Made by a program: the position numbers and the translations under genes. From Schizochytrium sp. CCTCC M209059 (lineage: Eukaryota > Sar > Bigyra > Thraustochytrida > Thraustochytriidae), in assembly GCA_000818945.1 (NCBI GenBank), contig KN805404.1, positions 157,474 to 204,272 of the forward strand: a stretch of 46,799 nucleotides of DNA. Direction: 5' to 3'. Within the stretch, counting starts at the first letter, position 1; each line of letters begins with the position of its first letter. Below the pieces are notes generated by a model. That model was not told the origin of the DNA, did not search any database, and saw nothing but the letters and a program-made list of their open reading frames with translations. Shown one piece after another: positions 1-7,386 of this stretch.

Positions 1-556
1 CGGGCGGGCGGGCACGGCGGGCAGCCACCATGCATCAGCCAGCTCGAGCCTTGCCGTGTCGTCATGATGAAATGGGCTTCATGCGGTTGGCAGACCAGTA
101 GATGGTTTTATATTATAGCCTGTGCAGATGCAGACGAGGACAAGCGGCAGGTCATACAGGGGCCGAGAGAAGCAGAAACTGACTGACCGACTCGAGGTCA
201 AGCGTCCAGCAAGAAGGCAAAGGTAAGAAGATGCTGAAAATCTTTCTGCAAGCGAGGAGCATAGGCCCGTAGTGAGGAAAGACTTGATTTGTCCGGAAAA
301 AGTAAATGACCCTCTCATTCTAGAGGCCTAAGCCTAGCCTTACTTTGTGTGTGTTTTAAGTGAAAGACGTCTTGCAAGGGTATGGGGACATGCATCAGGC
401 TTTGTACTCGTCCAGCAAAGGACGACACCGAGACGTGTGTGATTTCCTGGGAACAAGAATAGTTGGCAAGTTTACGCTCGGAGGGCGAAATAAAGGGTCG
501 ACGCTTATGTACGGTCAATGGCTCGCGAATATGGTGAGTGCGTACACACCAGTTCG
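1..556. other. Intergenic, no gene recognised
   Basis: The stretch begins with a short CGGG/GGGC run at 1-14. Around 323-342 it holds an AGGCCT/AAGCCTAG motif of a kind that recurs in other intergenic parts of the window. Open frames here are short, overlap each other on both strands and show no recognisable domain. It probably holds the 3' flank of the minus-strand gene ending at 557 and the edge of an off-window gene. Confidence 0.5.
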
Positions 557-1084
557 TCAAGGCTTGCTCTCTTCATTCCCTGCCGGCGCCGTTTCTTGAT
601 CTTGGGCAATATTGCTATCTTGGGCACCGATGAGATTGTCCTTTTCATCTGGCATGGTTGCTGGTGCGGACGAAGACGCTGCGTCTGCGTCTGCGTCTGC
701 GTCTGCGTTTGCGTTTTCGTTTGCGCCTGCGTCAGCTGCTGTTGCTACTGCTGCTGAAGAAGAAGAAGAAGTGGATTCCTTGGCAGTCTTGACGCCGGCG
801 AGGGAAGCGCCCTGGCGTTCAAACTGTTCAATAGCGTCCGCAATGGCCTCTTCGCGCGTCATTTCAAACTCCTCCATGTTCTCCTTGACGGCCTCGTCAA
901 ATGTGTCTTGTGAGATATTGTTCATGAGCGTGAGTCCGCGCATATCGCCGCTCAAGAGCAGCTGCGTGAGCTGCTCCTCCTTGGCGTTTTGCATGCGCGC
1001 GCGTTCTCGAAGCTGCTCGAGCTCCTCGGGTGTGAGATCCTTGGCGGTCTTGCCAGGCAAGAGCCTGGTTCCCGTGGGGTCCAT
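557..1084 (-). CDS. ARMC6 N-terminal-like short protein
   Basis: 175 aa from the ATG at 1084 (reverse strand). The open frame runs further upstream, but only through a TTTC microsatellite that translates to FFLS repeats, so the first real ATG is taken. Residues about 57-100 contain ISQDTFDEAVKENMEEFEM and then EEAIADAIEQFERQG. This closely follows the conserved amino-terminal signature of armadillo repeat-containing protein 6 (known family pattern: I-[SA]-Q-E-T-F-D-A-V-E-N-EEF...EA---A-EQFE-QG-L). No armadillo repeats follow. The remainder is a Ser run, then an Ala/Asp/Asn-rich hexanucleotide-encoded tract (about 675-712) and an acidic tail. ARMC6 is normally about 450-500 aa, so this is an orphan amino-terminal module. 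Either it is a real short paralogue or the armadillo part lies elsewhere. The ARMC6 match is strong; function is unknown. Confidence 0.72.
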   Translation of the reverse strand: MDPTGTRLLPGKTAKDLTPEELEQLRERARMQNAKEEQLTQLLLSGDMRGLTLMNNISQDTFDEAVKENMEEFEMTREEAIADAIEQFERQGASLAGVKTAKESTSSSSSAAVATAADAGANENANADADADADAASSSAPATMPDEKDNLIGAQDSNIAQDQETAPAGNEESKP

Positions 1085-1210
1085 CGCTCCCACGTCCGCA
1101 GCCGTGTCCGTAGCCAACCAGGTGCCGCCCGTCTGTGCTGCTTTTCGGCACTGCCACCTAACTTGACTTCTGAAGGCGCAGGCCGCGCGATGCTCGATCG
1201 AACGCCCAAC

Positions 1211-1257
<47 letters not shown>

Positions 1258-1264
1258 AAAAAAG
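1211..1264. repeat. (GAAA)n microsatellite
   Basis: About 13 uninterrupted GAAA units, ending in an A-rich run. It lies about 125 bp upstream of the ARMC6-like start codon. A longer copy of the same motif occurs near 46396. Confidence 0.95.
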
Positions 1265-1556
1265 AAGCAACCAACCACCTTGACTGTCTGACCACTCACA
1301 GACAGTCCCACTCACGTTGCTGCCCTCGCCCCTCGCTTCGCGTTAGCGCGAGGGGGCTCTCTTGCTTCGAGGCCAGCTAGCTCGCTCGCTGAGCCCGGCG
1401 CACAGGCCTCTCCCTCTCTCTGCAGCGCAGCGCTGTGCAGCGAGCTCGCCTTTCCTTCTCTCCTCCGCTTGCCTGCCTGCCTGCTTGGCCAGAAAGGGGA
1501 GGAAGCAGGCAGGCACCCGAAGCAAGGAAGCAAGAAGGAGAGCAAAAGAGAAGGAA

Positions 1557-1572
1557 AGCAAGCAAGCCAGCC

Positions 1573-1607
<35 letters not shown>

Positions 1608-1654
1608 GAGCAAGCAACTTGAAGCAAGCAAGCGAGCGAGCGAGCGAGCAAGCG
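1557..1654. repeat. (GCAA)n/(GCGA)n tetranucleotide tract
   Basis: Runs of GCAA followed by GCGA units with a few interruptions. It translates into SKQASKQA-type peptides that appear as spurious open frames. Confidence 0.9.
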
Positions 1655-1780
1655 CAAGCATTCCCTCCAGCTGAGCGTGGGCGAGGGCGGCCAGCGAGGC
1701 GAGGCGAGGCAGGCGGAGCGGCGCGAGGCGCGGCAGCAGCGGCGGCAGCAGCGCGGCGGTAGCAGCAGGCAGGCAGACAG

Positions 1781-2260
1781 CAGGCAGCAGGCAGCAGGCA
1801 GCAGGCAGCAGGCAGCAGGCAGCAGGCAGCAGGCAGCAGGCAGCAGGCAGCAGGCAGCAGGCAGCAGGCAGCAGGCAGCAGGCAGCAGGCAGCAGGCAGC
1901 AGGCAGCAGGCAGCAGGCAGCAGGCAGCAGGCAGCAGGCAGCAGGCAGCAGGCAGCAGGCAGCAGGCAGCAGGCAGCAGGCAGCAGGCAGCAGGCAGCAG
2001 GCAGCAGGCAGCAGGCAGCAGGCAGCAGGCAGCAGGCAGCAGGCAGCAGGCAGCAGGCAGCAGGCAGCAGGCAGCAGGCAGCAGGCAGCAGGCAGCAGGC
2101 AGCAGGCAGCAGGCAGCAGGCAGCAGGCAGCAGGCAGCAGGCAGCAGGCAGCAGGCAGCAGGCAGCAGGCAGCAGGCAGCAGGCAGCAGGCAGCAGGCAG
2201 CAGGCAGCAGGCAGCAGGCAGCAGGCAGCAGGCAGCAGGCAGCAGGCAGCAGGCAGCAGG
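1781..2260. repeat. CAGGCAG heptanucleotide tandem array
   Basis: 480 bp of the 7-bp unit CAGGCAG, about 68.6 copies, with no interruption visible by eye. Because 7 is not a multiple of 3, three units (21 bp) encode one heptapeptide. Every plus frame therefore reads the same QQAAGSR repeat and every minus frame reads LLPAACC. None of the six frames contains a stop. The array ends directly where the coding-like sequence of the receiver-PAS gene begins. Confidence 0.97.
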
Positions 2261-4165
2261 GCCACCTCGTCGGCGGGGAAAAAGGTCCCCGAGGCCGTGC
2301 GCTCGTACAGCGCCGTGCTCAACACCTTGAGCGGCCTGCTCGAGGTCCTCCGGGACCCCTCGCAGCTCGAGCTCGAGCCCCTCCAGGGCGAGGAGGTCCA
2401 GCGACTCCTCCTCGAGTGTAACCAGGCCCTCGCCGAGCGTGCTGCGGGGGAGGCCGTCTCGCCCCCCGGGTCGCCCCTCGACGCCAGAAGGCAACGCAGG
2501 CCGCTGCAGCAACGTGCCCCAAATTTCGACGCACCAGGCGTGGCCGACACAGGCGACGCCGAGGCGCACATGGACACTTCCGAAGACGACCTCACCGATA
2601 CGCACTCCGCCAAGCACAGCAGCCGCCACTCGAATGATGCGCTGCAGTCGCGCACAGGCAGTCCCAACGATATCAAGGTCCTCATTGTCGACGACGAGGA
2701 GGTCGCGGCGCGGCTCATGTCAAACCAGCTCAATCAGCTCAAAATCCGCAACGAGTGGGTTCTCCGCGGCGCCGACGCGCTCAACCGTCTATATGCCTCG
2801 CCACATGAATTCGACATTGTGCTGTGTGATGTCAACATGCCTGGGCTCAGCGGCGGCGAGGTCCTTGTGCGCATCCTGCAAGATAAGCGTATCCGCGACA
2901 TCCCCATTGTCATGGTTTCCACCGACGACGACCTGGACAAGGCAAAGGAGCTGGTGAGCGCAGGCGCAAAGGACTACATTGTCAAGCCCGTCACGCAAAT
3001 CGCCCTCGTGTCCATGTCGCTTAAAGTCAACGGATGGCGTCGCGAGGCCTCCACGCACCATCTCAACGCCGTCTATGACATCACCTCGGGCCTCTTGGTC
3101 AACGTCCGTCTGCTCCTCGGCACGGCGCCTGGAGCCCAGGTTCCCGATTTTGGACCCGGCGCCTCCTCGTCTTCAACGTCAAGCTCGGCGTCGCCCCCGT
3201 CCCCCTCGTCGGGTCTCCTCGGAGACCTCAGTGCCGATGACGTTGTCACGCAGAATCTCATCGGATCCATGGATGCCGACCAGGTGGTCTTGCTTAAGGG
3301 TATCGTGCAAGAAGCCTCGCTGCCCATGCGGCACCTTTTGGGCGTATCAATGAGCGCGATCGAACAGGGCAGCGTCGACATCTTCGACTACATTGCGGAC
3401 GCCGATCGCGAGACCCTCAAGCAGCAACTGAAGGCTTCCATTTTTGCCCGCAACGACGAACGCCCGCACGAGCGCAAGGTCGTGTGGCGCTGGCTCGACG
3501 CCAATCACTCGGAGCTCCCCGTTGTGGGCAGCTGGATTCGCGTTGGCGCTCCTTCCGAGCGCCAAGTCCTCATTGAGAGCTCCTCGCTTCTGCCCACGCT
3601 CATGCTCAAACGGGAAAAGGAGATGCGCGCTTCGGCAGAACGAAAATGGTTCGAGGCAGAGCAGGGCCTCGACTCTGCGCTAGCGCAGGCCAAGGCGGCA
3701 AGTCTCGAAAGCCAACGTCTGAAGGAGGACCTCAACGTCACGAAAAAGACCGCTAACAGCGTCCAGCGCGAGCTCAACTCCATGCTCGGGGTTCTTCCCG
3801 ATTTCCACAAAATGCTCAACGAGAACCCGCACGTGCTCACGTGGCGCATCGAGGTGGCCACGGGCAGGGTCGAGTTTGTCTCCAAGTCCTCGTGTCTACA
3901 AATTCTTCACTACACTGACACAGAGGTCGTGGGCCACAACAATAAGGATTTTCTCCATCCGGACGACGTCGAGCTCGTACGCTCCTCTTTCCAGGACACG
4001 AAAAAGGCTGTTCGCATTCGGCGCTTCAACAAGGAAGGCGAGACCGTTTGGCTCGAGTCCCGGCCGTATGCCTGGTGGGACACCGACTGCTCCATTGTAA
4101 TCGTCACGGAGTATGACATTACACGTTTCCACGGGGCCAGCAGCGGCACGAACCAAACTGACTGA
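2261..4165 (+). CDS. Receiver-PAS response regulator-like protein, 5' end unresolved
   Basis: The frame is open from 1763 through the heptamer array to the stop at 4163-4165. The first plus-strand ATG is 2570, but codons from 2261 already look coding (strong C/G third positions, amphipathic helical peptide). The true start is therefore an upstream exon, a non-AUG codon, or missing. Domains: a CheY-like receiver spans about 2660-3040, with the acidic pair (DDEE, about 2690), phospho-acceptor Asp in CDVNMPG (codon at 2828), Ser/Thr in VST and Lys in IVKP. A Ser/Pro linker and a coiled coil (about 3610-3780) follow. A C-terminal PAS-type fold (about 3830-4110) has HPDDVELV and a final YDITRF. 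No histidine kinase or HTH domain is present. By family knowledge a phosphorelay output is likely; the partner kinase is not in this window. Confidence 0.85.
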   Translation, partial: ATSSAGKKVPEAVRSYSAVLNTLSGLLEVLRDPSQLELEPLQGEEVQRLLLECNQALAERAAGEAVSPPGSPLDARRQRRPLQQRAPNFDAPGVADTGDAEAHMDTSEDDLTDTHSAKHSSRHSNDALQSRTGSPNDIKVLIVDDEEVAARLMSNQLNQLKIRNEWVLRGADALNRLYASPHEFDIVLCDVNMPGLSGGEVLVRILQDKRIRDIPIVMVSTDDDLDKAKELVSAGAKDYIVKPVTQIALVSMSLKVNGWRREASTHHLNAVYDITSGLLVNVRLLLGTAPGAQVPDFGPGASSSSTSSSASPPSPSSGLLGDLSADDVVTQNLIGSMDADQVVLLKGIVQEASLPMRHLLGVSMSAIEQGSVDIFDYIADADRETLKQQLKASIFARNDERPHERKVVWRWLDANHSELPVVGSWIRVGAPSERQVLIESSSLLPTLMLKREKEMRASAERKWFEAEQGLDSALAQAKAASLESQRLKEDLNVTKKTANSVQRELNSMLGVLPDFHKMLNENPHVLTWRIEVATGRVEFVSKSSCLQILHYTDTEVVGHNNKDFLHPDDVELVRSSFQDTKKAVRIRRFNKEGETVWLESRPYAWWDTDCSIVIVTEYDITRFHGASSGTNQTD

Positions 4166-5135
4166 TCCATTTTTTGTCGCCTTTCTACGTTCATGGAACC
4201 CTTCCAGCCAAAAATGGACGTGGATAGGACGGCCCCGTGGCTGCGACAGGACATCGTAAGGAGCTTTTGAAGACGAGCTCTTTCTTTGCCCTCTTTTTTT
4301 ATTCCACCTCTCCTCCTTCTCCTTCTTCTTCGTCTTCTTCTATTTCCTTTTTTTCCCCCTCCACATTTCACCAAAAGCTCCGACCTTTTTCAGGCAGCGG
4401 AGCCCCGGACTCATTGTCATTCACATACAGTCTTTTGCTTCAGACGAGACGCGCAACGCGCGCGACAGAAGTGCTGAACATCCTTACAGGTCTTTACTTT
4501 TCTTGCCTTCTTTCTCTCTTCCAGAGGCTCTTCCTTCATGTCTCGAGACTCTCCACATTTTTGCTCTCTACTGTCAATTTCAGCGGTTGCAAGGAAACGC
4601 TGGCGCTTTCGCCGTCAAGAATCATCGTGTTCATTCTTCTAAGCGACGATCGGATTTCTCTGTGCAACCAAATATCGTTCATGTACGTGCCTTTCCATCA
4701 AGCAGAGCTTGGCACCTTTTGTGTCAGACACTCTGTGTATATCGCCGTCGCACCACCAGAATGCGCGGCGCACATGGGAAACAACGATAATGTCAAAGCT
4801 TTCAAAACACTCAATTGATCTACCAAAGCGACCAACCTCAAATTCTATAACAATATCAATTATGCAAAAGCAGCACGATCAAGTTTTTCCCATTTCAGAA
4901 CGAGTTTCGGTTCACTTTGCTTGTCGAAAATACCCCACGCCAGTTTCAATGTTTTCGAACAGCTCAATCATTTCCAGTTTTTCTCTTGGTCTTGGCAGTG
5001 CGTCTGTCTGTATCTGAGTTTCAAATTGAGCCAGCCAAGAGCCAACATTTTGTACCTGTTCTGCTTCGGTCTGCAGCGTCGCAAGGGCAGTAAAACCGTA
5101 TGAAAGGCAGGCTCCCTGGTCGAACCAGCTTGTTT
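4166..5135. other. 3' intergenic region between convergent genes
   Basis: The region follows the stop of the receiver-PAS gene. It is pyrimidine-rich at 4290-4370 (CTTCTTC runs), then becomes more A/T-rich than the genes around it. Open frames up to 193 codons exist on the plus strand but are phenylalanine/serine-rich translations of pyrimidine tracts. I see no RNA gene or conserved protein. Confidence 0.5.
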
Positions 5136-5294
5136 CCATTCGCAGGTTTCGAGTGTCAAAAGATCTCACCGCAAGCGTGAAGCCAAAGTGGTCGAGCATT
5201 CATTGTCAGTAAGGGATTCCTTCATCGAATGTGAGTCCTTTAACCTTTGCAAGTCCGAAAATGATTCAATCTCCATTCGTGGCAATCGACAGTC

Positions 5295-5327
<33 letters not shown>

Positions 5328-5550
5328 GAAAAGAACTAACCTAAACGCGGAGCCAAAGAAAGTAGCCGAGCATATATCGTCAACACCGATTTTCTCCATT
5401 GAATGAAAGTCCTTCAACCTTTGCAAGTCGAAACATCATCTTATCTTCATTCGCGGGTTTCGACAGTCGATATGTGTGTGAAATGGCCTTGCTTGCCTCA
5501 AGCGCGAAGCTAACGTGACCGAACATATCTTATCAATATCGAGCTCCTGA
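5136..5550. repeat. Three diverged tandem copies, ~140-175 bp period
   Basis: Copies begin at about 5136, 5273 and 5447, each opening with a CATTCG(C/T)GG element followed by TCGA(C/G)-(A)GTC. Shared later blocks include CAAGCG(T)GAAGC(C)AAA / CGGAGCCAAAG / CAAGCGCGAAGCTAA, then a CGAGCAT/CGAACAT block, then GAGTCC/AAGTCC-TT(T/C)AACCTTTGCAAGTC. The third copy is truncated. The middle copy is enlarged by a GT run. The array sits between the 3' ends of two convergent genes and encodes nothing recognisable. Confidence 0.75.
5296..5325. repeat. (GT)n microsatellite
   Basis: 15 GT dinucleotides inside the second copy of the diverged tandem repeat. The third copy has only a short TGTGTGTG at the equivalent place, so the run expanded after duplication. 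Confidence 0.95.
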
Positions 5551-5554
5551 ATGT

Positions 5555-6629
5555 TTACTTTGCTTCTTGCTTCGCTTTCTCTACAATACGCTTTCCATAC
5601 GGCGCCGCGCAATAGTCGGCCCAAACCTTGAAGCCAAGCATCGCGAGTGCGACGATCGGAGACAGCAAGATCTCGAGGGGAGCCCAGCGACCACGAGGCG
5701 TAATGTTGACCGTGCTTGAAATGAGGAAGTTCTGCACCGGATCTGGAGATGGCAAATGATACTCGCCACGAGCAAGACCACTGAGCAAGGTGTCAATGAC
5801 CGTCTGAGCACTGTAGACTTCGGGCGGGCTGATCTTGAGAGTCTCGGGAGGCTTGGTCTTGTTCTCTTCCTTGAAGCCCGGCGTGTCTGTGTCGGGCGGA
5901 TACGCGATATGAACGGAGATTCCCGTGCCGATGAGCTCGTTGCGGAGAGCATCCGTGAGCCCACGCACGGCACACTTGGTCGGAGCGTACGAGGCGTATC
6001 CGAGGAAGGAGGCGCTGGCTGCCGCCGAGGACAAAAATACAAGTTGGCCCTTGGTCGCGCGGTCCACCATCATCTGTGCCACGACCTTGGCGCAATGCAC
6101 ACTGCCCATGTAGTTCAGGTTCATTGTATCGCGGAAGACGGAGGGGTCCTGGTCCAGAAAGTAACCGGGTGTTGCGCGTCCAGCAGCGTGCACGAGAAGC
6201 TGGATGGGCGTGCCGCCTTGCAGGCGCTCGGCCTCCTTCATGCCAGCTTGGACCTGTGCATAGTCTGTCACGTCCACAGAGACAGTTTGGATTTCCCCGA
6301 TGGACTCTTTGGCCTTGGTCAGCTTGGCCTCGCTTCGCGCCATGATCGTCACCTTGGCGCCTAGTTTGTGCAGCGCTTTGGCGAGCTCGAAGCCCATGCC
6401 TTCAGATCCGCCTGTCACGACCACATGCTTGCCGGCGTACTGTGCATCCGCCACGCGTCGCGACGCAAGATGTGCGCGTGAGTCTTCTGTTTCTCCTCTG
6501 CTCGTCTCGCGACACGCCCACCTCACCTACCTCCTTGCGCAGATCGCGCTTGCCAAAGTACACGAAACATGCTGCCGTGCTCGACGCCAGCGCCACAAGC
6601 AGCCACCCCACGGCCGCGAGCGCGTCCAT
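5555..6629 (-). CDS. KDSR: 3-ketodihydrosphingosine reductase (two exons)
   Basis: NADPH-dependent short-chain dehydrogenase that reduces 3-ketosphinganine in sphingolipid synthesis at the ER. Model: exon 1 6629-6531 (33 codons), intron 6530-6440, exon 2 6439-5555 (294 codons plus stop), giving 327 aa; the human enzyme is 332. Exon 1 encodes a hydrophobic amino-terminal anchor (MDALAAVGWLLVALASS...). Exon 2 opens YAGKHVVVTGGSEGMG with the nucleotide-binding TGGxxGxG at residues 42-49. It continues with a VHAAG motif, catalytic LSS and YAPTK (Tyr184, Lys188). The signature AYPPDTDTPGFKEENKTKP is nearly diagnostic of the KDSR/FVT1/Tsc10 family. Hydrophobic segments near the C terminus fit membrane association. 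The family assignment and the splice model are both strong. Confidence 0.93.
6440..6530 (-). other. KDSR: KDSR intron (GT-AG, 91 bp, phase 0)
   Basis: On the minus strand the donor is AAGGAG|GTAGGTGAGG and the acceptor is GATGCACAG|TACGCC. Splicing joins ...KRDLRKE to YAGKHVVV without breaking a codon. It links the membrane anchor to the Rossmann fold just as in other KDSR proteins. It is the only spliceosomal intron I can define in the window. Confidence 0.85.
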
Positions 6630-6659
6630 CTCCTCCCCTGCCTCCTGCCCTCGCCGCGC

Positions 6660-6662
<3 letters not shown>

Positions 6663-6695
<33 letters not shown>

Positions 6696-6698
6696 CGA
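6663..6698. repeat. (CCTG)n tetranucleotide repeat
   Basis: About nine CCTG units, some 35-70 bp upstream of the KDSR start codon on the opposite strand, probably within its 5' leader. Confidence 0.9.
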
Positions 6699-7015
6699 GC
6701 CGCGCCCAGGGCTCGGCCCTGCTTGCCGATCTGCCTGCAGGCAGGTCAGCACGTCGAGCGCGTGCATAGTATCATAGTAAGCCTTGAAGCAATCTGCTTC
6801 GTCCGTCCTGGCCTAGGCTAGGCCTCCACAAGCCACAGTGCTCGAAACCATCGCCTCGCAAGAGCACGAGGGGCCAGTCAAGTCGCGCAAGTCGAGTCAA
6901 GTCCAGTCAAGGCCGCCATTCCCGACTTGGCGGCGGGAGACGCGGACTGCCGCGCGGTGGTTAGTTAGACGGACAGGCTCGCTCGGCTCGGCTCGGCTCG
7001 GGGGGGAGAGAGAGA

Positions 7016-7017
<2 letters not shown>

Positions 7018-7048
<31 letters not shown>
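7018..7048. repeat. (CAG)n trinucleotide repeat
   Basis: Ten CAG/GCA units in the presumed 5' leader of the plus-strand gene starting at 7387. Confidence 0.92.
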
Positions 7049-7050
<2 letters not shown>

Positions 7051-7139
7051 GGCCAGAGCGGGCAACGGCGGCGGGCGCGGCGCGCGGCGGCGGCGGCGGC
7101 AGCGGCGACCGGACGGCAGGCAGCGGCAGCGGCAGCGGG

Positions 7140-7140
<1 letters not shown>

Positions 7141-7171
<31 letters not shown>

Positions 7172-7189
7172 CGGGCAGGCAGGCAGGCC
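7141..7189. repeat. (GGCA)n tetranucleotide repeat
   Basis: About twelve GGCA units with one GGCG interruption. It is the reverse complement of the CCTG tract at 6663-6698 and lies in the leader of the 7387 gene. Confidence 0.9.
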
Positions 7190-7386
7190 GCGGGGGCGGA
7201 CCGCGCGCGGCGGCGGCCGTTTTGAGGCGCCTCTGCCCCTGCCGAGCCCGGCGCGGCGGCTTTCGGGCACGCGGGCGGCGCGGCGTACGCAGACAGGACG
7301 CGCAGGGGCGGCCGGGCCCCGTCGCGTCGACGGACGGACGCACGGAGGGACGGACGGCTCGCTGTAGAGGCTAGGGTCTGGACGCC

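Larger units (their letters stand above)
1085..1780. other. Low-complexity intergenic/5' region
   Basis: This gap between divergent genes is almost entirely simple sequence: GAAA repeats, alternating GAGC/GCGA and CAAG tracts. There is also an inverted pair (GCCTGCCTGCTT near 1474 and AAGCAGGCAGGC near 1503) that could form a 12-bp stem. I found no ATG on the plus strand between about 1200 and 2570. No gene can be supported, although all frames are unusually open because the repeats lack stop codons. Confidence 0.6.
6630..7386. other. Divergent promoter region, microsatellite-rich
   Basis: This lies between the KDSR start (minus) and the GNAT-LysM-HMG start (plus). It holds a CCTG run, a 14-bp perfect palindrome CTGCCTGCAGGCAG at 6731-6744, a GGCCTAGGCTAGGCCT motif near 6810, a CAG run, and a GGCA run in the opposite sense to the CCTG run. 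The CCTG and GGCA tracts are complementary, so they could pair across about 450 bp. No conserved protein is visible. Confidence 0.65.

Noticed and set aside
1677..2330. Plus-strand QQAAGSR repeat protein of 217 codons
   Set aside because: Begins with GTG, lies in a different frame from the real downstream gene and consists almost wholly of the repeat.
1312..2733. Long minus-strand open frame of LLPAACC repeats (473 codons)
   Set aside because: It is only the six-frame-open translation of the heptamer array and flanking microsatellites; the plus-strand receiver-PAS coding signal overlaps it.
4237..4818. 193-codon plus-strand frame after the receiver-PAS gene
   Set aside because: Ser/Phe-rich translation of pyrimidine tracts, with no conserved block and codon use unlike neighbouring genes.
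6838..7374. Plus-strand Gln/Arg/Ala-rich frame
   Set aside because: Translation of CAG and GGCA microsatellites in the leader of the 7387 gene; no ordered segment.
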